Positions 1 to 11,944 of a DNA stretch of 64,000 nt are shown piece after piece (position 1 is the stretch's first letter; the number at the start of each line of letters is the position of its first letter). Made by a program: the position numbers and the translations under genes. Below the pieces are notes generated by a model, which did not search any database, was not told where the DNA came from, and was given only the letters and a program-made list of their open reading frames with translations. The stretch comes from Multifurca ochricompacta (taxonomy: Eukaryota; Basidiomycota; Agaricomycetes; Russulales; Russulaceae), in contig WTXG01000076.1 of assembly GCA_022496185.1 (NCBI GenBank), positions 62,001-126,000 on the forward strand, given 5' to 3'.

Positions 1-298
1 TGTCTCACTAATGCTGTACGTGTAGGTAAGCAACAATGCAGTGACGCTTGCCGCCTCCTTAGACAGCTCGTGTCTCCTTGCCCTTCATCTCCTCCCTCTG
101 TTCCGGAAAATCAAAGAATGGTACTGTCATTTCATCAATGCCACCTGGAGCCTTTCGGTGATTTGAGTGGATGGACTTTGCGCTTATCATGCATGCATCT
201 AGATCACATCGCTTGATCGTCGATTTGTCCACCTAATCCACACTACTTTTTGTATCTACTTTCACTTTCCTAATGATCACAATGAGGCTTATGCTTAG

Positions 299-1246
299 CA
301 TTTCCTCTGTGCATTATGCTATACGTCAGACAATCCGCGATTGTCGGCAGCGTCGGACAACTCAAGCTCCGATAGATGGCACTGCACCGTTCGTGAACCG
401 CTTTGCGTCATCATAAACCATCTCGCATTACCACCAGTCCGTCATTACATATCCAATCAACACTTGGTCGCTCCACAAAACGTTCCGTCCGCAGCAGCAC
501 CATCATATGTATATCACGTATCCGTAGGCGCAGGCGCAAATGGGGATGAGTCAAAATCCACTTCAGGCCACCAACACCTCGGTTCGGGCTTACCACTCTT
601 ATGTTACCCTTGGACCCCTCACCCCCCGTCTGCCATGGATGCGCCGCCCGTGCACGGCTCAATCCCCGTCAAACTGGCATTGTTGAATGAGGGCGAAGTA
701 CTCCTGAACGAGGCCAAGATTTACAGTGCCTTTCCGCATGAGCTGCAGGAGGACTGTTGTCTTAGTCTGCCTCAGGTCGTGCCCAAATCTTATGGGTACT
801 ACCAAGCCTCTCAAGAGGCATTCATATTCACCAAGAATGAGTGGAAGGAAATTCGCGCGGTACTTCGCACATTCTTACTGATCGAACACTGCGTTGAGGT
901 AATCGACCCGCTATTTGAGAAAGAACAATAGTATGTTTCCCCCAATAAGCAGAAAGTGAAACAAACAAACAAACAAACAAACAAATAAATAAATAATAGT
1001 TATAAAAAAACAGGGAACGCTTTTTAGACCCCTACATGGGCCAACTTCATCCAGGGCTCACCTTCCCGACGGAATATCGTCATGCAGCTTGGCCCGCTCA
1101 CGGTCCTGAAGGAAGAACGTTCTCTAGACAATCCACCATACCCTTTCCTCGACCTTGGGCGTGGATTATCTGCCGACTTTGGTATTGACTATGAGCACCC
1201 CAAAACCCTAGCCGAGAGGAAGAAGGCCGAGATGACTTGGGCATAA
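299..1246 (+). pseudogene. Remnant of a fungal protein kinase-like gene
   Basis: An open frame runs from 299 to 931 without an ATG at its head (the frame closes at TAG 296-298), so the true start, if any, lies in an upstream exon or is lost. A second block, about 1030-1246, has the sequence QLGPLTV followed by PFLDLGRG and ends at TAA 1244-1246. Spacing and wording of this block recall the C-terminal catalytic part of kinase-like hypothetical proteins expanded in agaricomycetes, where a QPGPLT stretch precedes a DFGRG motif. Here the motif reads DLGRG. The two blocks are split by an A-rich stretch (about 932-1012) that could be an intron starting GTATGT, but I found no junction that keeps a clean frame. 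The recognition of the family is from memory of its motifs and is moderate at best. It may be a pseudogene or a poorly spliced gene. Confidence 0.4.
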
Positions 1247-1320
1247 GGACAGCTGAGCCGCTTTAACTATTGGTGATCATTTATCTCGGGCTAGAACCCT
1301 CAAGGCGAGAGAAAGACAGA

Positions 1321-1357
1321 GGTGGTGTGGTGGTGGTGGTGGTGGTGGTGGTGGTGG
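1321..1357. repeat. (GTG)n microsatellite
   Basis: About a dozen GTG/GGT units in a row lie in the non-coding stretch after the kinase-like remnant. The rest of 1247-2274 shows no open frame with recognisable protein features on either strand. Confidence 0.85.
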
Positions 1358-2293
1358 GCGAGCTGTGAACTCTGCGTTACAAAGGATAGGGCATTTTTTG
1401 TTCCGTTCTGTCGATGGACTACGACTGGAGCTGTATTTTTGGGCTCTGGGTTTGTCTGTCTTGTTTTGATAGCGCACAACTGACTTAGACGTAACCATGG
1501 TCGCATAGTCGCAAGCTGGAGAGACTGTGTTGGGGCAGATAACCCGAGTCAGGGACATTGTTACGGTGGACAGACTGTTCAGCGTGCGAGATCGTTTGTC
1601 AAGGCTATTGACGGAGTTCGGGTGAAGAGACTGTGCTTAGCGTGTTGGGCAAAGCAAGAAAATAGGTGGTATTCCTGAGCACTAAGGTCTGTAGAAACAG
1701 AGGAGCTCAAGACTAGCGAATACAAGAACAGTGTAGTGGCTTTAAATAAAATAAGAAATTGATAACGTGCTATAGTATAAAGTCGTGTAGGTGACGTCGT
1801 ATGCGTTGAAAAGCGTTGCTAGAGATCGAAACCAGTGGAGAAAAGATGAAGTAAAAAGATGTGTGTGTTGTGTGCGTCATAGCTGCTAACCATATATTGA
1901 GTCACGTGTTGTAAATATTTGATTAAGTGCCTTGCGCCACAAGGCACTGAGCTGACTCACAAACTTACTCCATACAAGGCAAATCTCTAGTATGTGAATA
2001 ATACCCATCTCTGGAGAAATCCCCAAACAGGATGTGAGCGCGTTTGATCGTGTCCACCCGCGTTATCGTAATAGTTCGAGTAGGACGAGTAGGACAGATC
2101 GGTGACAACTTCCAGCCGGCGAGTCGATCTGCTGCAAGGTGATTTAACTCGGGAACCATCTCCGTCTTGATAATTTCCTTGAGCTGTGAGACAAAAGAGA
2201 GTGGGTGGCGTGTTCATGGTGACGTATTGAGAGGGTACCTCAGAGTGGAAACAAATTATCTCACGGTTACGGCTCACACTCTCCTAAACCACC

Positions 2294-3255
2294 ATGGCCA
2301 GAGCATTCACCTTGTTTTGTCTAGCTATCGAAAGCCAAAATAGATCCTATTGGGAACGTCTTCAAGCTTAAAATCTATTTGGAAAATGATGTTTCAGACC
2401 TGCGAGAACTCATCAAGGCTGAGATGACTCCTGAACTGGACCACCTCGTGGCGGATCAACTAATTGTCTGGAAGTTGTTGAAACTCTAGCACATTGGCCT
2501 TGCAATCTATGCGATCTCCGATGCGATCAAGGCCTTTGATTTCTCCTCCTATGAGACCGTTCAGGTCCTTCGCTCTGGTAAGAAGCTCTCTCAATACTGG
2601 GAAAACAGCCCAAATAAGGGTATTTTGCATGTAATTGTACAAAGTCCATGTATGTTTCAATCATTATCGGATTGCCACACATGTTTGACAATAATCCAGT
2701 GGTCGAAACACCCGAGTCGAAAGCATTTTCCTGGTGTCGATGCCATGATCTTCACAGATGATCATATAATTACAATTCAGGTGATGATCGCTCCTGAGCA
2801 TAGTGTGAAGTCGAGGGGCCTTGTTCAAATTGCCAATAGTCTTGCAAAGGCGTTTCGAAAATCTCGAAAGTGGTGACATGTGTTTGTCACAGACAGGGCG
2901 AAGAATGCAGAAAGTTTGGTGAGAAGATGGACAGAAAAAGATGTGAAAGTCAAGGACGGTGATATTTTCATTTCCATGTATTCCGCTGTTCTTGATGTCG
3001 AGGATTTTTGTCGGATTAAGGAGGAAGAAGAGTGGAAAGAGTTGAGGGTATGTGGCAGTCGGCTATATGTGGTCATTAAGACTGATTGAAGAAAATGATC
3101 AGGTGATGAAGGACATTGAAATATTTGAGGACGAAACAGCTGAAGTAGTTGAGGAAGCTGAAAACTGCGAGGTACGGAATAGATTTTGTAATGATATGAT
3201 TGATATTGGTGATCTGCTGATCACTTCCAGTTTAGATAGAGGAAGATTGAAGTGA
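2294..3255 (+). pseudogene. Crinkler (CRN)-like pseudogene, internally deleted
   Basis: The ATG at 2294 opens a Crinkler-type ubiquitin-like header (TLFCLAIE, later DLRELIKAEM and LDHLVADQLIVWKLLKL) that matches the fuller copy at 19000-21224. The frame breaks soon after the header start, and a TAG follows the WKLLKL motif. At 2716/2717 the sequence jumps from the end of the second block directly to the region before FPGVDAMIFTDD, removing 1229 bp that hold the whole P-loop/NTPase-like part. The loss is not a multiple of three. The 3' part (about 2717-3255) remains open apart from one TGA (2874-2876) and has a good intron (3049-3102, GTATGT..CAG). It cannot make a full protein. Crinklers are host- or self-directed cell-death-associated effectors known in oomycetes and fungi. 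Confidence 0.85.
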
Positions 3256-3497
3256 GCTGGGGCACTGTGATTATTGTCTGGTGTAAGTTAGCAGTGATGT
3301 GTTTTGTAGCTAATAGCATAGAAAGAAGCAATAAGAAGCAAGAGTGTAAAGAGGCAGGACCACACTGACACAGATTTTCCAGTCAGAGCGCTCGGTCAAT
3401 GGATTTTATTTTTTTTTTAGAAAACAAAAATAAAATTAGAATAATACAGTTCATATACAGCGCGATAAGGACACAATAATCAATCTGTACTCCTGAC
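3256..3497. other. Spacer between Crinkler remnant and H3 stop
   Basis: This 242-base spacer separates two convergent genes and is itself duplicated at about 18761-18999. It holds a T-rich tract near 3408-3420, just past the H3 stop, that may serve as H3 3' UTR. No gene is seen in it. Confidence 0.6.
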
Positions 3498-4128
3498 TCA
3501 GGTCCGCTCTCCACGCAAACGACGGGCGAGGGCAAGGTCCTTGGGTTGAATGGTGACACGTTTTGCATGAATGGCGGCAAGGTTGGTGTCTTCAAAGAGC
3601 GAGACGAGATAAGCCTCGGCCGCCTCTTGGAGAGCCATAACGGCAGAGGATTGGAAGCGCAAGTCAGTCTGGGGAACAAAAGATAGAAAATTAATGTTAG
3701 GGCTTCATTTTCACTGGAAGGGAGGTCACTGACCTTAAAGTCCTGTGCTATTTCACGCACGAGACGTTGGAAGGGAAGCTTTCGGATAAGAAGCTCAGTC
3801 GACTTTTGATACCGACGAATCTCGCGAAGTGCGACCGTTCCGGGACGGAAGCGGTGAGGCTTCTTCACACCGCCCGTGACAGCCTTAAAAAAAAAAAAAA
3901 AACCCAGAGTCATTGTTATTATTATTTTCTTTTGAAAAAAAGACAACTGAAACTCACGGCGGCAGAAGTTTTACGTGCTGAAGATTTGGCAGCAAGTTGC
4001 TTACGGGGGGCCTTGCCTTGATAGACGAGGAGAGAGGAGAAAGAAAATTGAGCGACGCCTGGTGAATTATAAGTCATGTCCTACTTACCACCCGTAGATT
4101 TGCGAGCTGTCTGCTTGGTACGAGCCAT
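3498..4128 (-). CDS. Histone H3
   Basis: Core histone H3, packaging DNA with H4 in the nucleosome. Four exons give 139 residues: 4089-4128, 3958-4016, 3734-3883 and 3498-3668, all with GT..AG introns. The first exon reads [14 protein letters not shown], and exon 3 holds the near-invariant stretch around [18 protein letters not shown] and [15 protein letters not shown]. The last exon ends [10 protein letters not shown]. Lys4, Lys9 and Lys36 contexts are canonical. The tail around Lys27 differs: ARKT replaces ARKS and there are three residues more than the usual 136 (one before ARK, two after it). I saw no alternative splice site that removes them. It is divergent to H4 (start to start 348 bases) and convergent with the Crinkler remnant. 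Identity is certain; the tail length depends on the splice sites chosen. Confidence 0.95.
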
Positions 4129-4476
4129 TGATGCTTTGACGAGGAAAGAAAAGTGTTTTTAGGGGTCAAACGAGAGAGCGGATGAAATGAAAGTGCAAGT
4201 GCTAAATGGGCACCCCAAGTATTTATAAATTATAAAAGGACGCGTCGCGTCAAACACGTGCCTGCCTGGGAATCAACAATCAAACAACAAATCAACAAAA
4301 CTTTATTTCAGACCACGTGCACTTGTCCCGCGCTCCTATTTAATCCAGCCACGGCCTTCTGCCCTTCTCCAATTGCGTCACTGACTCCTTCTTCCTCTCA
4401 ATCCCCACCTTTTATTGGTTTTCTTTTTTTTTTTTTTCAAACACCCCCTCTTTCCAACAACTCTTCTTTGTGAAAC
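4129..4476. promoter_or_regulatory. Bidirectional H3-H4 promoter region
   Basis: This 348-base gap lies between the two histone start codons. It holds TATA-like sequence at 4221-4239 (TATAAAT followed by TATAAAAGG) and an inverted CCAAT (ATTGG) near 4415. Divergent H3-H4 pairs with one shared S-phase promoter are the standard fungal arrangement. Which TATA serves which gene is inferred only from distance: 4221-4239 is about 100 bases from the H3 ATG. Confidence 0.7.
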
Positions 4477-4902
<426 letters not shown>

Positions 4903-6443
4903 GCATTGTAACACATTGGGCTTAGTGATCTAGTCTTGTATTGCTATTGTAATTATATTTATTTTTTTTGCCATTTCTATCAGTGGGTGTGACTTCTAAG
5001 GGTGTTACCTTTATTCTGATATCTCTGGGGTGATTTGAATAACATACCGTATTGGCTGGACTTGGCTATTTGGTTTCCCTTCCCACGTTTGTTCATGGCT
5101 GGAGACATGTTTTTTAGCCATTGACACAGTGGGATTGTGGGTGTTGTTTTCTTAGAACTGCAGGTTGGTTACGGTCTGGACCCCGTTCCTTGTCGCCAAT
5201 CTTCAGGTTCGTACATGGTTTCTGTGTCGCGACTTGGGCAGCAACTGGGTGTGTGAATAGAAGTCGCCAATGTTCGATATTTGACGTTCTCTTGGACAGG
5301 TATTTAATCTGTAGTCGCGACTGCCCCAAAATCTCAAGGCGGAGCGGGAACGTATACTCCCCCCGTTATGACATTTCATATACCACGTTCCCAAATGACG
5401 GTACCCACTTTTTCCGATATCTAGTCGAGTGTTTTTCCGTTCCGCGCTTCTCGTCTTCTAGATCATTGATGTCTTTTTAAGTTAAGCTACCGATGACCTT
5501 TTTTTTTTTCCCTTCAGGAACTTTTTTGTTTTTTACCCTCCTCCCTATGAGATGAATTCGGTTTATTATCCATGGTGTGGCCTTTTTATTATTCTTTTTT
5601 TTCAATCCGAGCAGCATGCACACTATTATTTTTTGGATGTTCTGTAAACACGTGACCAAGAAAGAAGAGGTTTAATCTAAGCGCCTTATTTGTTCGAGCC
5701 AAGCCGATGTGTGATTCGTCACATGTCACATGTCACACCCAACCCCCCAGGGCGGCGCAAACATACAAGAATCCCTCCCATAAAGCCTAGACAGTTGATG
5801 ACGTTCATCAAAACATGATGTCGTTTTCTTTTTCTCGAAGGCGTCTCATTTGTTCCTCATTTAACGAAGTAAAAATTTAAAAGATATTCAAAAAAGAAAG
5901 AGAATGTAGGAGTGAAAAGGATGAGCAGTGCTGAGCACGTGCCAGTAAGAAGAAGCGGGAACGGGAAGGAAGAAGAAGAAGACCAGAACACCAACACACT
6001 GGTCGACGAACGACGACGAACGATTACTCTCTCTTTCTCTTGAACACGACGGTGTCTGTCGCGCTCGTAATGCGCTTATTCAATTCTTTCTGGCTTGGCT
6101 AGATTCCTCCCTCCCTCACTCTCCACTTTACACTTCCTATTCCCCTTTCACCTAACCCCCTTTAGAACCAAATTTCTTTGAACAGATCCTGGGAAATCTC
6201 GTGGTCAAGAAAGGCCGTGATTTTTCCGCTGCCGCTCTAGCAAACCCCAATGGAACCGTACCAAATAGCCGTAGTCGCCCCGAGCTTGAATATCCCCCCA
6301 TCCATCCATCCATCCATCATAATAACTATACTACTTGCTGTCCGCGTCCAACGGACTGAACTCATATATATATATATATTTTAAGAAAAAAAAAACGAAC
6401 CTGCCTACTGTCTCTTTGAAAGGCGCCACCCCCACAATCAATC
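4903..6443. other. Intergenic region between H4 and F-box gene
   Basis: This 1.5-kb stretch has no supported gene. A 119-codon plus-strand frame at 5121-5480 has no family likeness and no intron or start context to favour it. From about 5930 the sequence turns pyrimidine-rich (CTCTCTTTCTCTT, CCTCCCTCCCTC), as expected for the promoter and leader of the F-box gene, with ATCC repeats near 6300 and an AT dinucleotide run near 6364-6380. Confidence 0.5.
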
Positions 6444-8272
6444 ATGTCTCTACTGCCATCTCTGGGTTATTATCACTCCTCCCGGGATTTCACCACTGCG
6501 ACGACGAGGAAGACATCTCTGCCGTCGTCAGCCGGCAGGAGTTCCAACAACCTCGGAAGAAACAACCTTCCTAATGAGATACTCAATGCCATATTTGACT
6601 ATCTCTCTTCAGACACGCTTACCTGCGTCGCCCTCGTCTCTCGTAGATGGTGCGCTAACGCAGATCGCCTCCTCTACTCTGCCATCACCATTAACGAAGT
6701 CCTCCCTCGCGCGTCTCTGTGTCCCCCTGCTACTGCTACTACTACTGCTGGTGTTGGTGCTGGTTATGGCAATGGCAATGACAATGGCTATGACGGTGCT
6801 GCTGCCACTTCTACGGCTGGCACCAAACTCATCAGGAATAACTTGCGAACGATGCCCGCCGTACCCGCAATCACGTTAAGATGCTGTGAGACGTTATCTT
6901 CACACCCCCATCTCGCGAAATATGTTCGACGCTTCCACGTTCGTTGGCAAACCGACTCGGTCGAAAGTCCAGTCTTGCTTTTCATCATGCTCAGAACATA
7001 ACCAAGACGCTCGTCCCGACGCTCGTCCATCTCTACTCGCTCGAGCTCTCCTTTGGTCTATCCGAGTACATATACATCCCCTCACCCTCACCCTCACCAA
7101 CACCAACACCAACACCAACACCCCTCCTCGTGCCTTCCCCCTCCTTATCCTCCCCCTCCTCCTCCTCAAACACGTTTTTCCTTTTCCCACCATTCTGCTT
7201 ACCCTCCCTACGCAATCTAGCGCTTCACGGTACCGGAGGTGAACCCCCACCAGAACTAGTCCTACGCAATCATCCCACCCTCCTCCATCTCAAGCTTGGA
7301 GATTGTTATCACAGACCCATACGTCTCCAACCTGCCGATATCCCCCACCTCCGTTCCTTCCGTGGGTGTCCTACCACAGCAGCGTCCATCCTCCCGGGTA
7401 GGCCCGTACAAGTCCTCAGTTTGGTCGGTTACGAGTTCGTCACTGAGGAGAATTTGGCTTGTATTGCGGCTGGTAGTCTTCCCGTTCGCTCGCTCGACCT
7501 TTCCAGTATGTGCGTCACTCCGAACGTCCTTCGTAACGTCTCTCGACACCTATCCCACGTTGAATGGCTCAAGGTTCGCCTCGCGCTTCGGCACGCGCTC
7601 CACTACGCACTCTCTGGTATAGTACGTAGCCATTTCAATTTTTTCTGTTCTCCTCTCTTCCCCTCCCCTCTTCCCATTCCTTTTTTTCAAGCGCTTATTA
7701 TCCAACCTTATTATGTCAAAAAAAAAAAGAAACTGACGTATAGAGCGGCGGGCGCTTTTGGCCCTTCTCTTCTCTTTCTTTTTCTTTTTTCTTTTTTTTT
7801 TTTTTTTCAATTATAGCGGCTTCTGACGGCGCTTACCACGGTGCTGGCGGCCTTCTCCAACTTACGAGACCTAGATCTGTCCCCTACGAACGCCGTTCAC
7901 GCTACCACGATCACCACCTCCACCTCCACCTCCACCACTATTGGTACTACCACAACCACCGCTGCCGCAGCCGCGGCTTCTTCTCCTGTAGGAGTAGAAA
8001 CAGGGACAGAAGCAGGAGCAGGAGCAGGAGCAGAAGTAAGAGTGGGCGTAGTAGGGGTAGGATCAGGAGGATCAGGAATGGGATGTTACGAGCAAAACGC
8101 AATGGAGGAACAACGGCTGTGTATCGCTTGGATGGCGGCGTGCCCTACGCTTCGACGTGTCATATTTCCTTCTCGTACCGAGTGGTCGCTCTCCAAAGAA
8201 GGCACTTGGATATCCAAAAACCTCTTAAGCCCTCAACTTCAATCTCCATCATTATCATTATCATCGTCATCG

Positions 8273-8303
<31 letters not shown>

Positions 8304-8704
8304 TCCATCATCACCATCACTGGGATCGTCCACTCCCAAGTCTCCCAAATAATATTTTGGTGCGTTCTACCCACCCACTTCTCTTCCTGATGCAGATACT
8401 CCATCCTTCAGTCACCGGAGTTGGCGGCACTAGCACTGGCACTAGCACCTTCCGCGCTCAGTCCTTGTCGATAGATTGTGACCACCACCAGCACCACCAG
8501 CACCACCACTCGCACTTATATGCGTCGCATCATAACATATCAACAACAACAACCATCATCATCATCGCACATCTATGTGGGGCGGCTCCTTTCCTTGAAA
8601 CCGACTACTACCCGTACGTAAAAAAAAAAAAAAAAGAAAAGAAAAGTCATGGTACAGAACGACAACAAGAACAAACACAACTGAAAATGTACAATTGTGA
8701 ATAG
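6444..8704 (+). CDS. F-box protein with low-complexity insertions
   Basis: Probable substrate-recognition subunit of an SCF ubiquitin ligase. After about 40 residues comes an F-box (NLPNEILNAIFDYLSSDTL, then CVALVSRRWCANADRLLY), followed by leucine-rich stretches with LRNLALHG-, LHLKLGD- and LRDLDLSPT-like strands, as in fungal F-box/LRR-like proteins. The start ATG at 6444 precedes the F-box closely. A frame change near 6960-7000 implies one short intron that I could not place. A second intron fits about 7618-7817 (T-rich with acceptor ATTATAG). The ORF closes at 8704. Odd points are simple-sequence insertions inside the coding part: Thr/Gly-rich near 6730-6830, a PSPT repeat at 7080-7121, Ser from ATC/TCA units at 8258-8313, and His-rich near 8480-8515. 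Its substrate is unknown. The exact C-terminus is uncertain. Confidence 0.7.
8258..8313. repeat. (ATC)n microsatellite inside F-box gene
   Basis: ATC/TCA units with a few GTC interruptions run for about 55 bases in the coding frame, where they encode a serine run followed by His residues. Such a tract is expected to vary in length between strains. Confidence 0.8.
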
Positions 8705-9002
8705 ATCATCTATGTGACGCGTCGAACTGCTCGAACTGCTATAGAGAGAGAGAGATTACATAATATGACTTATTTCCAGTGTGACCTGCAGTTTACACTC
8801 AAGGGGGTTTGGAGAGTGGAGCGAGGGAGAGCGGGGGAAGGAGAAGGGAAAAAAAAAAGGGGGGAAGGGCGAGAAGAGCGAGAAGGGTATACAAAGGGGC
8901 ATCATGTGAAACCGAAATAGTGATGTAGCTACCTAGTCCTCATTAAATAAAACCGAAAGTCAAAAGGCCAGGCCAGGCCAGGGCTGGGCGGGAAGGGGGA
9001 CG
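8705..9002. other. Intergenic gap between convergent genes
   Basis: About 300 bases separate the F-box stop from the Rgd1-type stop. They include G/A-rich sequence (8815-8890) and a short GGCCA tandem near 8967-8980. No gene is seen. Confidence 0.5.
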
Positions 9003-11944
9003 TCATGAGACTTCAGACTCGTCAACGAATATATCAGTGTAGTGTTCGAGAATGGTCTCAATCGCCTGGATAGAAAGGAACACAAGTGAGTGGGAAAAAA
9101 AAAAGGGGGGGGGGGAGGACTATCAGGAAGGGAGGGAAAAGAAGGGAAGGGGGGAAACCTGCCTTGTTCTGGATGGTCGCACCAGCGAGGCCATCCTGGC
9201 CGTTGACGCCATTAGGTACGGTGGGAGGGAATAAGGTGGGACCAAAGATGATCGCAAGATTGCCTATCGACATCGCGTTTTGCGTTTCGCACCGCACGAT
9301 CCTGTTTTTTTTTTGCGCGACGAAGAAAAGATGAATATAAGTTAGCTACTGTTATGGTCCAAATATACGAGGATAAAGGGATAAGGGGACAGTCAGGGAC
9401 ATACTTGTGTAGATGACCCAGGAAGTATTTCAACATTGCATAGTTTGCATCAGGCAAATCGTTGACCCGCTCGTGAAGCCGGATATGTCTTAGGCGGTCA
9501 TTCTCGATCTCTTTATCCCCCCCCCCCCCAAATCACTTTAGTCATTTATCCATCAACAAAAAAAGTACGATGCAAGTGCTCACTGGCTGCGTCTAAAAAA
9601 CCTTGGTGTAATTGCATGGTCAGAAGCGGCTCCGGTAACTCTCTAAGCCAGAGCTTCAGGACACTTGTCACGTTGCTGATGTCACCTGACCACTCCTCAG
9701 CGTCGAGGTTCGTGGAGTCTAAATCTGGAGACATGCGTGCACATGAACGTTCTCGTGTGTTGTGCTGTAATGGTACCAGGGACACACACACACCTTTATC
9801 GAGTTTTTCTTTCAACCGAGTGACTTTACTCATCGTCCCGCCGATACGATAGATGCCTACTGTCGTGATACCATACTTCTCAATCGCTTCGCAGCATTTC
9901 ACCACGATCGGGGGCACATCCACACCATCACGCGCCATTTGTTCTGCGAGGTCGACGCCAAATGTGGGCCTACTGCGATCCGGCAGTTGTGAGTGACTAC
10001 TGCTGGGGGTATTGGCGCTATGGGGTGTCGGATTCATGCGATCAACATGCTGGGGTAAAGGAGGAAGCTTAACTGGTGTTAGATAGCGTCGGGTCTCTGT
10101 GGCGATGGGCAAACTACTTACGAAGCCTTCGTGCTCCGGCCCCGTGCGGCGTGGACCTCGCTGTACGCCGCCATGTGCATACGCGTAATTCTGCATGTAC
10201 ACCTTAAAGTCGGATCGGTTGTCTATCGACTCGATGGTTGGTTTAAGACCCGGTCCTAACCAAATCCTGTTTTAGTGAAAAGCAAACCCTGGGGCGCTGA
10301 TTCTACGAGGCTCACCATCTTCTATACCAGTTGGCGCCAAGGTCGACCCATCACTCAAGACGATGCTTTCAAACAAGAAAGCATAGCGCGTGAGGTGGTA
10401 TTGCGTTCCGAGATCTATCTCGTCGGCACACTCCTTCAGGGCCTAAATATACCCGATATGAGCAAATGGCGCAGATCTCCGGCTTATAAGCACAGACGCG
10501 GAGTATCCGAGGAAGTTGAAAGTTGAAGTATTCCTGTCTCAAACCCTGTGTTTCTTGCACCGACTTGTGGTACGCTTGGGAAGACGCTTGTACGCGAGCG
10601 CGAATATCGTCCTCCTGTCGTTGAATCTGGCAAGCGCAGGTAAGCTGATTCGTGTCGTGGGATCACACGTACAGAGGGAGAGCGTACGTTTCCTGGGTTC
10701 TTGCCCTTTAATAGAAGCCCACCCTTTGCCACCGCTTTACCGATTGCACGCTTCCCACCGGCTTGCGTGCGAGCCTGAATGACTGAATCTTTTGTGGGTT
10801 CGCCCTCCTTCTGAAGTAGAATCCGACCGAGTTCTTCCATTGTGGTATCGAGACGCGCTTTGCTCTTCTCGGTGGTAACTTCAGACTCTTGCAAGTTACG
10901 CTCGTACCGAGTTGCAAGCTCCTTAGTCTAAACAAGTGAACTCCGATGTCAAGCTGGAGGGAACAACTCGCGTAAAGTGGGGGTAGATATACCGCTTTTC
11001 TGTTCTTATCCACTTCCTTAGCCAAATTCGCCAACTCTTCACTCATCTCGTTCAACCGCGAGGCAAACCGTAGTCTATTCTCGGCTATGATCTCGTGTAT
11101 CTTCATAGTTGTTTGCCATGCATTGACGAAAGAGCTGTTAGAATGGAAATTGCCTAGTCAGGACAAGGGAATTCCCAAGAAAAGAAGAGAGAGATGAAGG
11201 TAAAAGGGTGGTGCGCACCCAGCTTTTCCGTCATTCATGGCGTATACCTCGGCGGTGTTCTTGGCAAGCTTTTGCATACCCCTTCCAAACTCTTCCTCAA
11301 GCACGGCACGCTTTTTGAAAAATACGGATGCCTCCTACGGACATAGGGAAAGAGGGTAGGCAGGATAGTAGGGAAGGTGGGAAGGGTTTGATGCTCAGAG
11401 GGGGGATGTCACGCTGCCTGACGGTGGGAGCTTACCCTGCAGGATACCATACTCTGTTTGATCCTATCAAGTAATAAAGGCACCCCGCACTAAAGGAAGT
11501 GTGAGTGAGTGGGACATCCTAGGTGGATTTCAAGGCGTAAAAGACTTACATCGAGTTCACATAGGGCTCGGAGGACATTCTCATCAAAACTGGGTTCCAC
11601 GACGGAGATTGATTCGGTTTGGTTTACGGAGGTAACGTCAGAGCGCTGTGCGGCTAGTGGGAGACTGTTACGCCATCGGGCGGTTGCCGAGGAGGAAGGT
11701 TTGCCCGCCAAATCAATTTCTGTGCTAGATCTCGGGGGGACGAGGATGATTTGGAGGATAGAGAGGGTCTAGATGGAATGGAAACGTTGGGTAAATTGCT
11801 AGCGGAGGCGGGAATGGCGGGTTGTGTGGGATGGGATTGTGATTGAAAGGGATGAGAAGGGTGAGTGGCTGTAGGTGATCCCACGACGCCGTGACTATCG
11901 GTTGAGCTTGAAGCGACGAGATCATCTGTGATTCTAGTACTCAT
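9003..11944 (-). CDS. rgd1: F-BAR / RhoGAP protein, Rgd1 type
   Basis: A Rho GTPase-activating protein that binds curved membrane and switches off Rho-type GTPases controlling wall integrity and polarity. The start at 11944 opens a Ser/Pro-rich leader. The F-BAR domain follows across several exons: FDENVLRALCELD, then RIKQSMVSCR (about 11430-11465), then VFFKKRAVLEEEFGRGMQKLA and VYAMNDGKAG (11220-11340), then coiled-coil segments at 10480-11106. The RhoGAP domain lies at about 9060-9990: FGVDLAEQM, IEKYGITTVGIYRIGG with the catalytic arginine, KLWLRELPEPLL, and NAMSIGNLAIIFGPTLF. The last exon ends ILEHYTDIFVDESEVS at stop 9003-9005. The domain order is that of yeast Rgd1. Introns are many and short; the junction near 11700 between leader and F-BAR was not resolved. 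It is convergent with the F-box gene. Confidence 0.92.

Larger units (their letters stand above)
2275..3723 (+). repeat. Segmental duplication, copy 1 (Crinkler + H3 3' end)
   Basis: This stretch matches 18537-21245 in inverted orientation. The shared order is Crinkler start, Crinkler 3' half, a spacer of about 240 bases, then histone H3 exon 4 and part of intron 3. Similarity begins just before the Crinkler ATG (both read CTCTCC-AAACCACCATGG with one change) and ends inside H3 intron 3 near CCCTTCCAGTG. Copy 1 lacks 1229 bp present in copy 2, with the junction at 2716/2717. Because H3 is complete here and only a fragment in copy 2, this is probably the ancestral location. Confidence 0.9.

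Noticed and set aside
5121..5480. 119-codon Cys-containing plus-strand frame
   Set aside because: It overlaps minus-strand frames, has no family likeness or splice support, and the composition is that of the non-coding flank.
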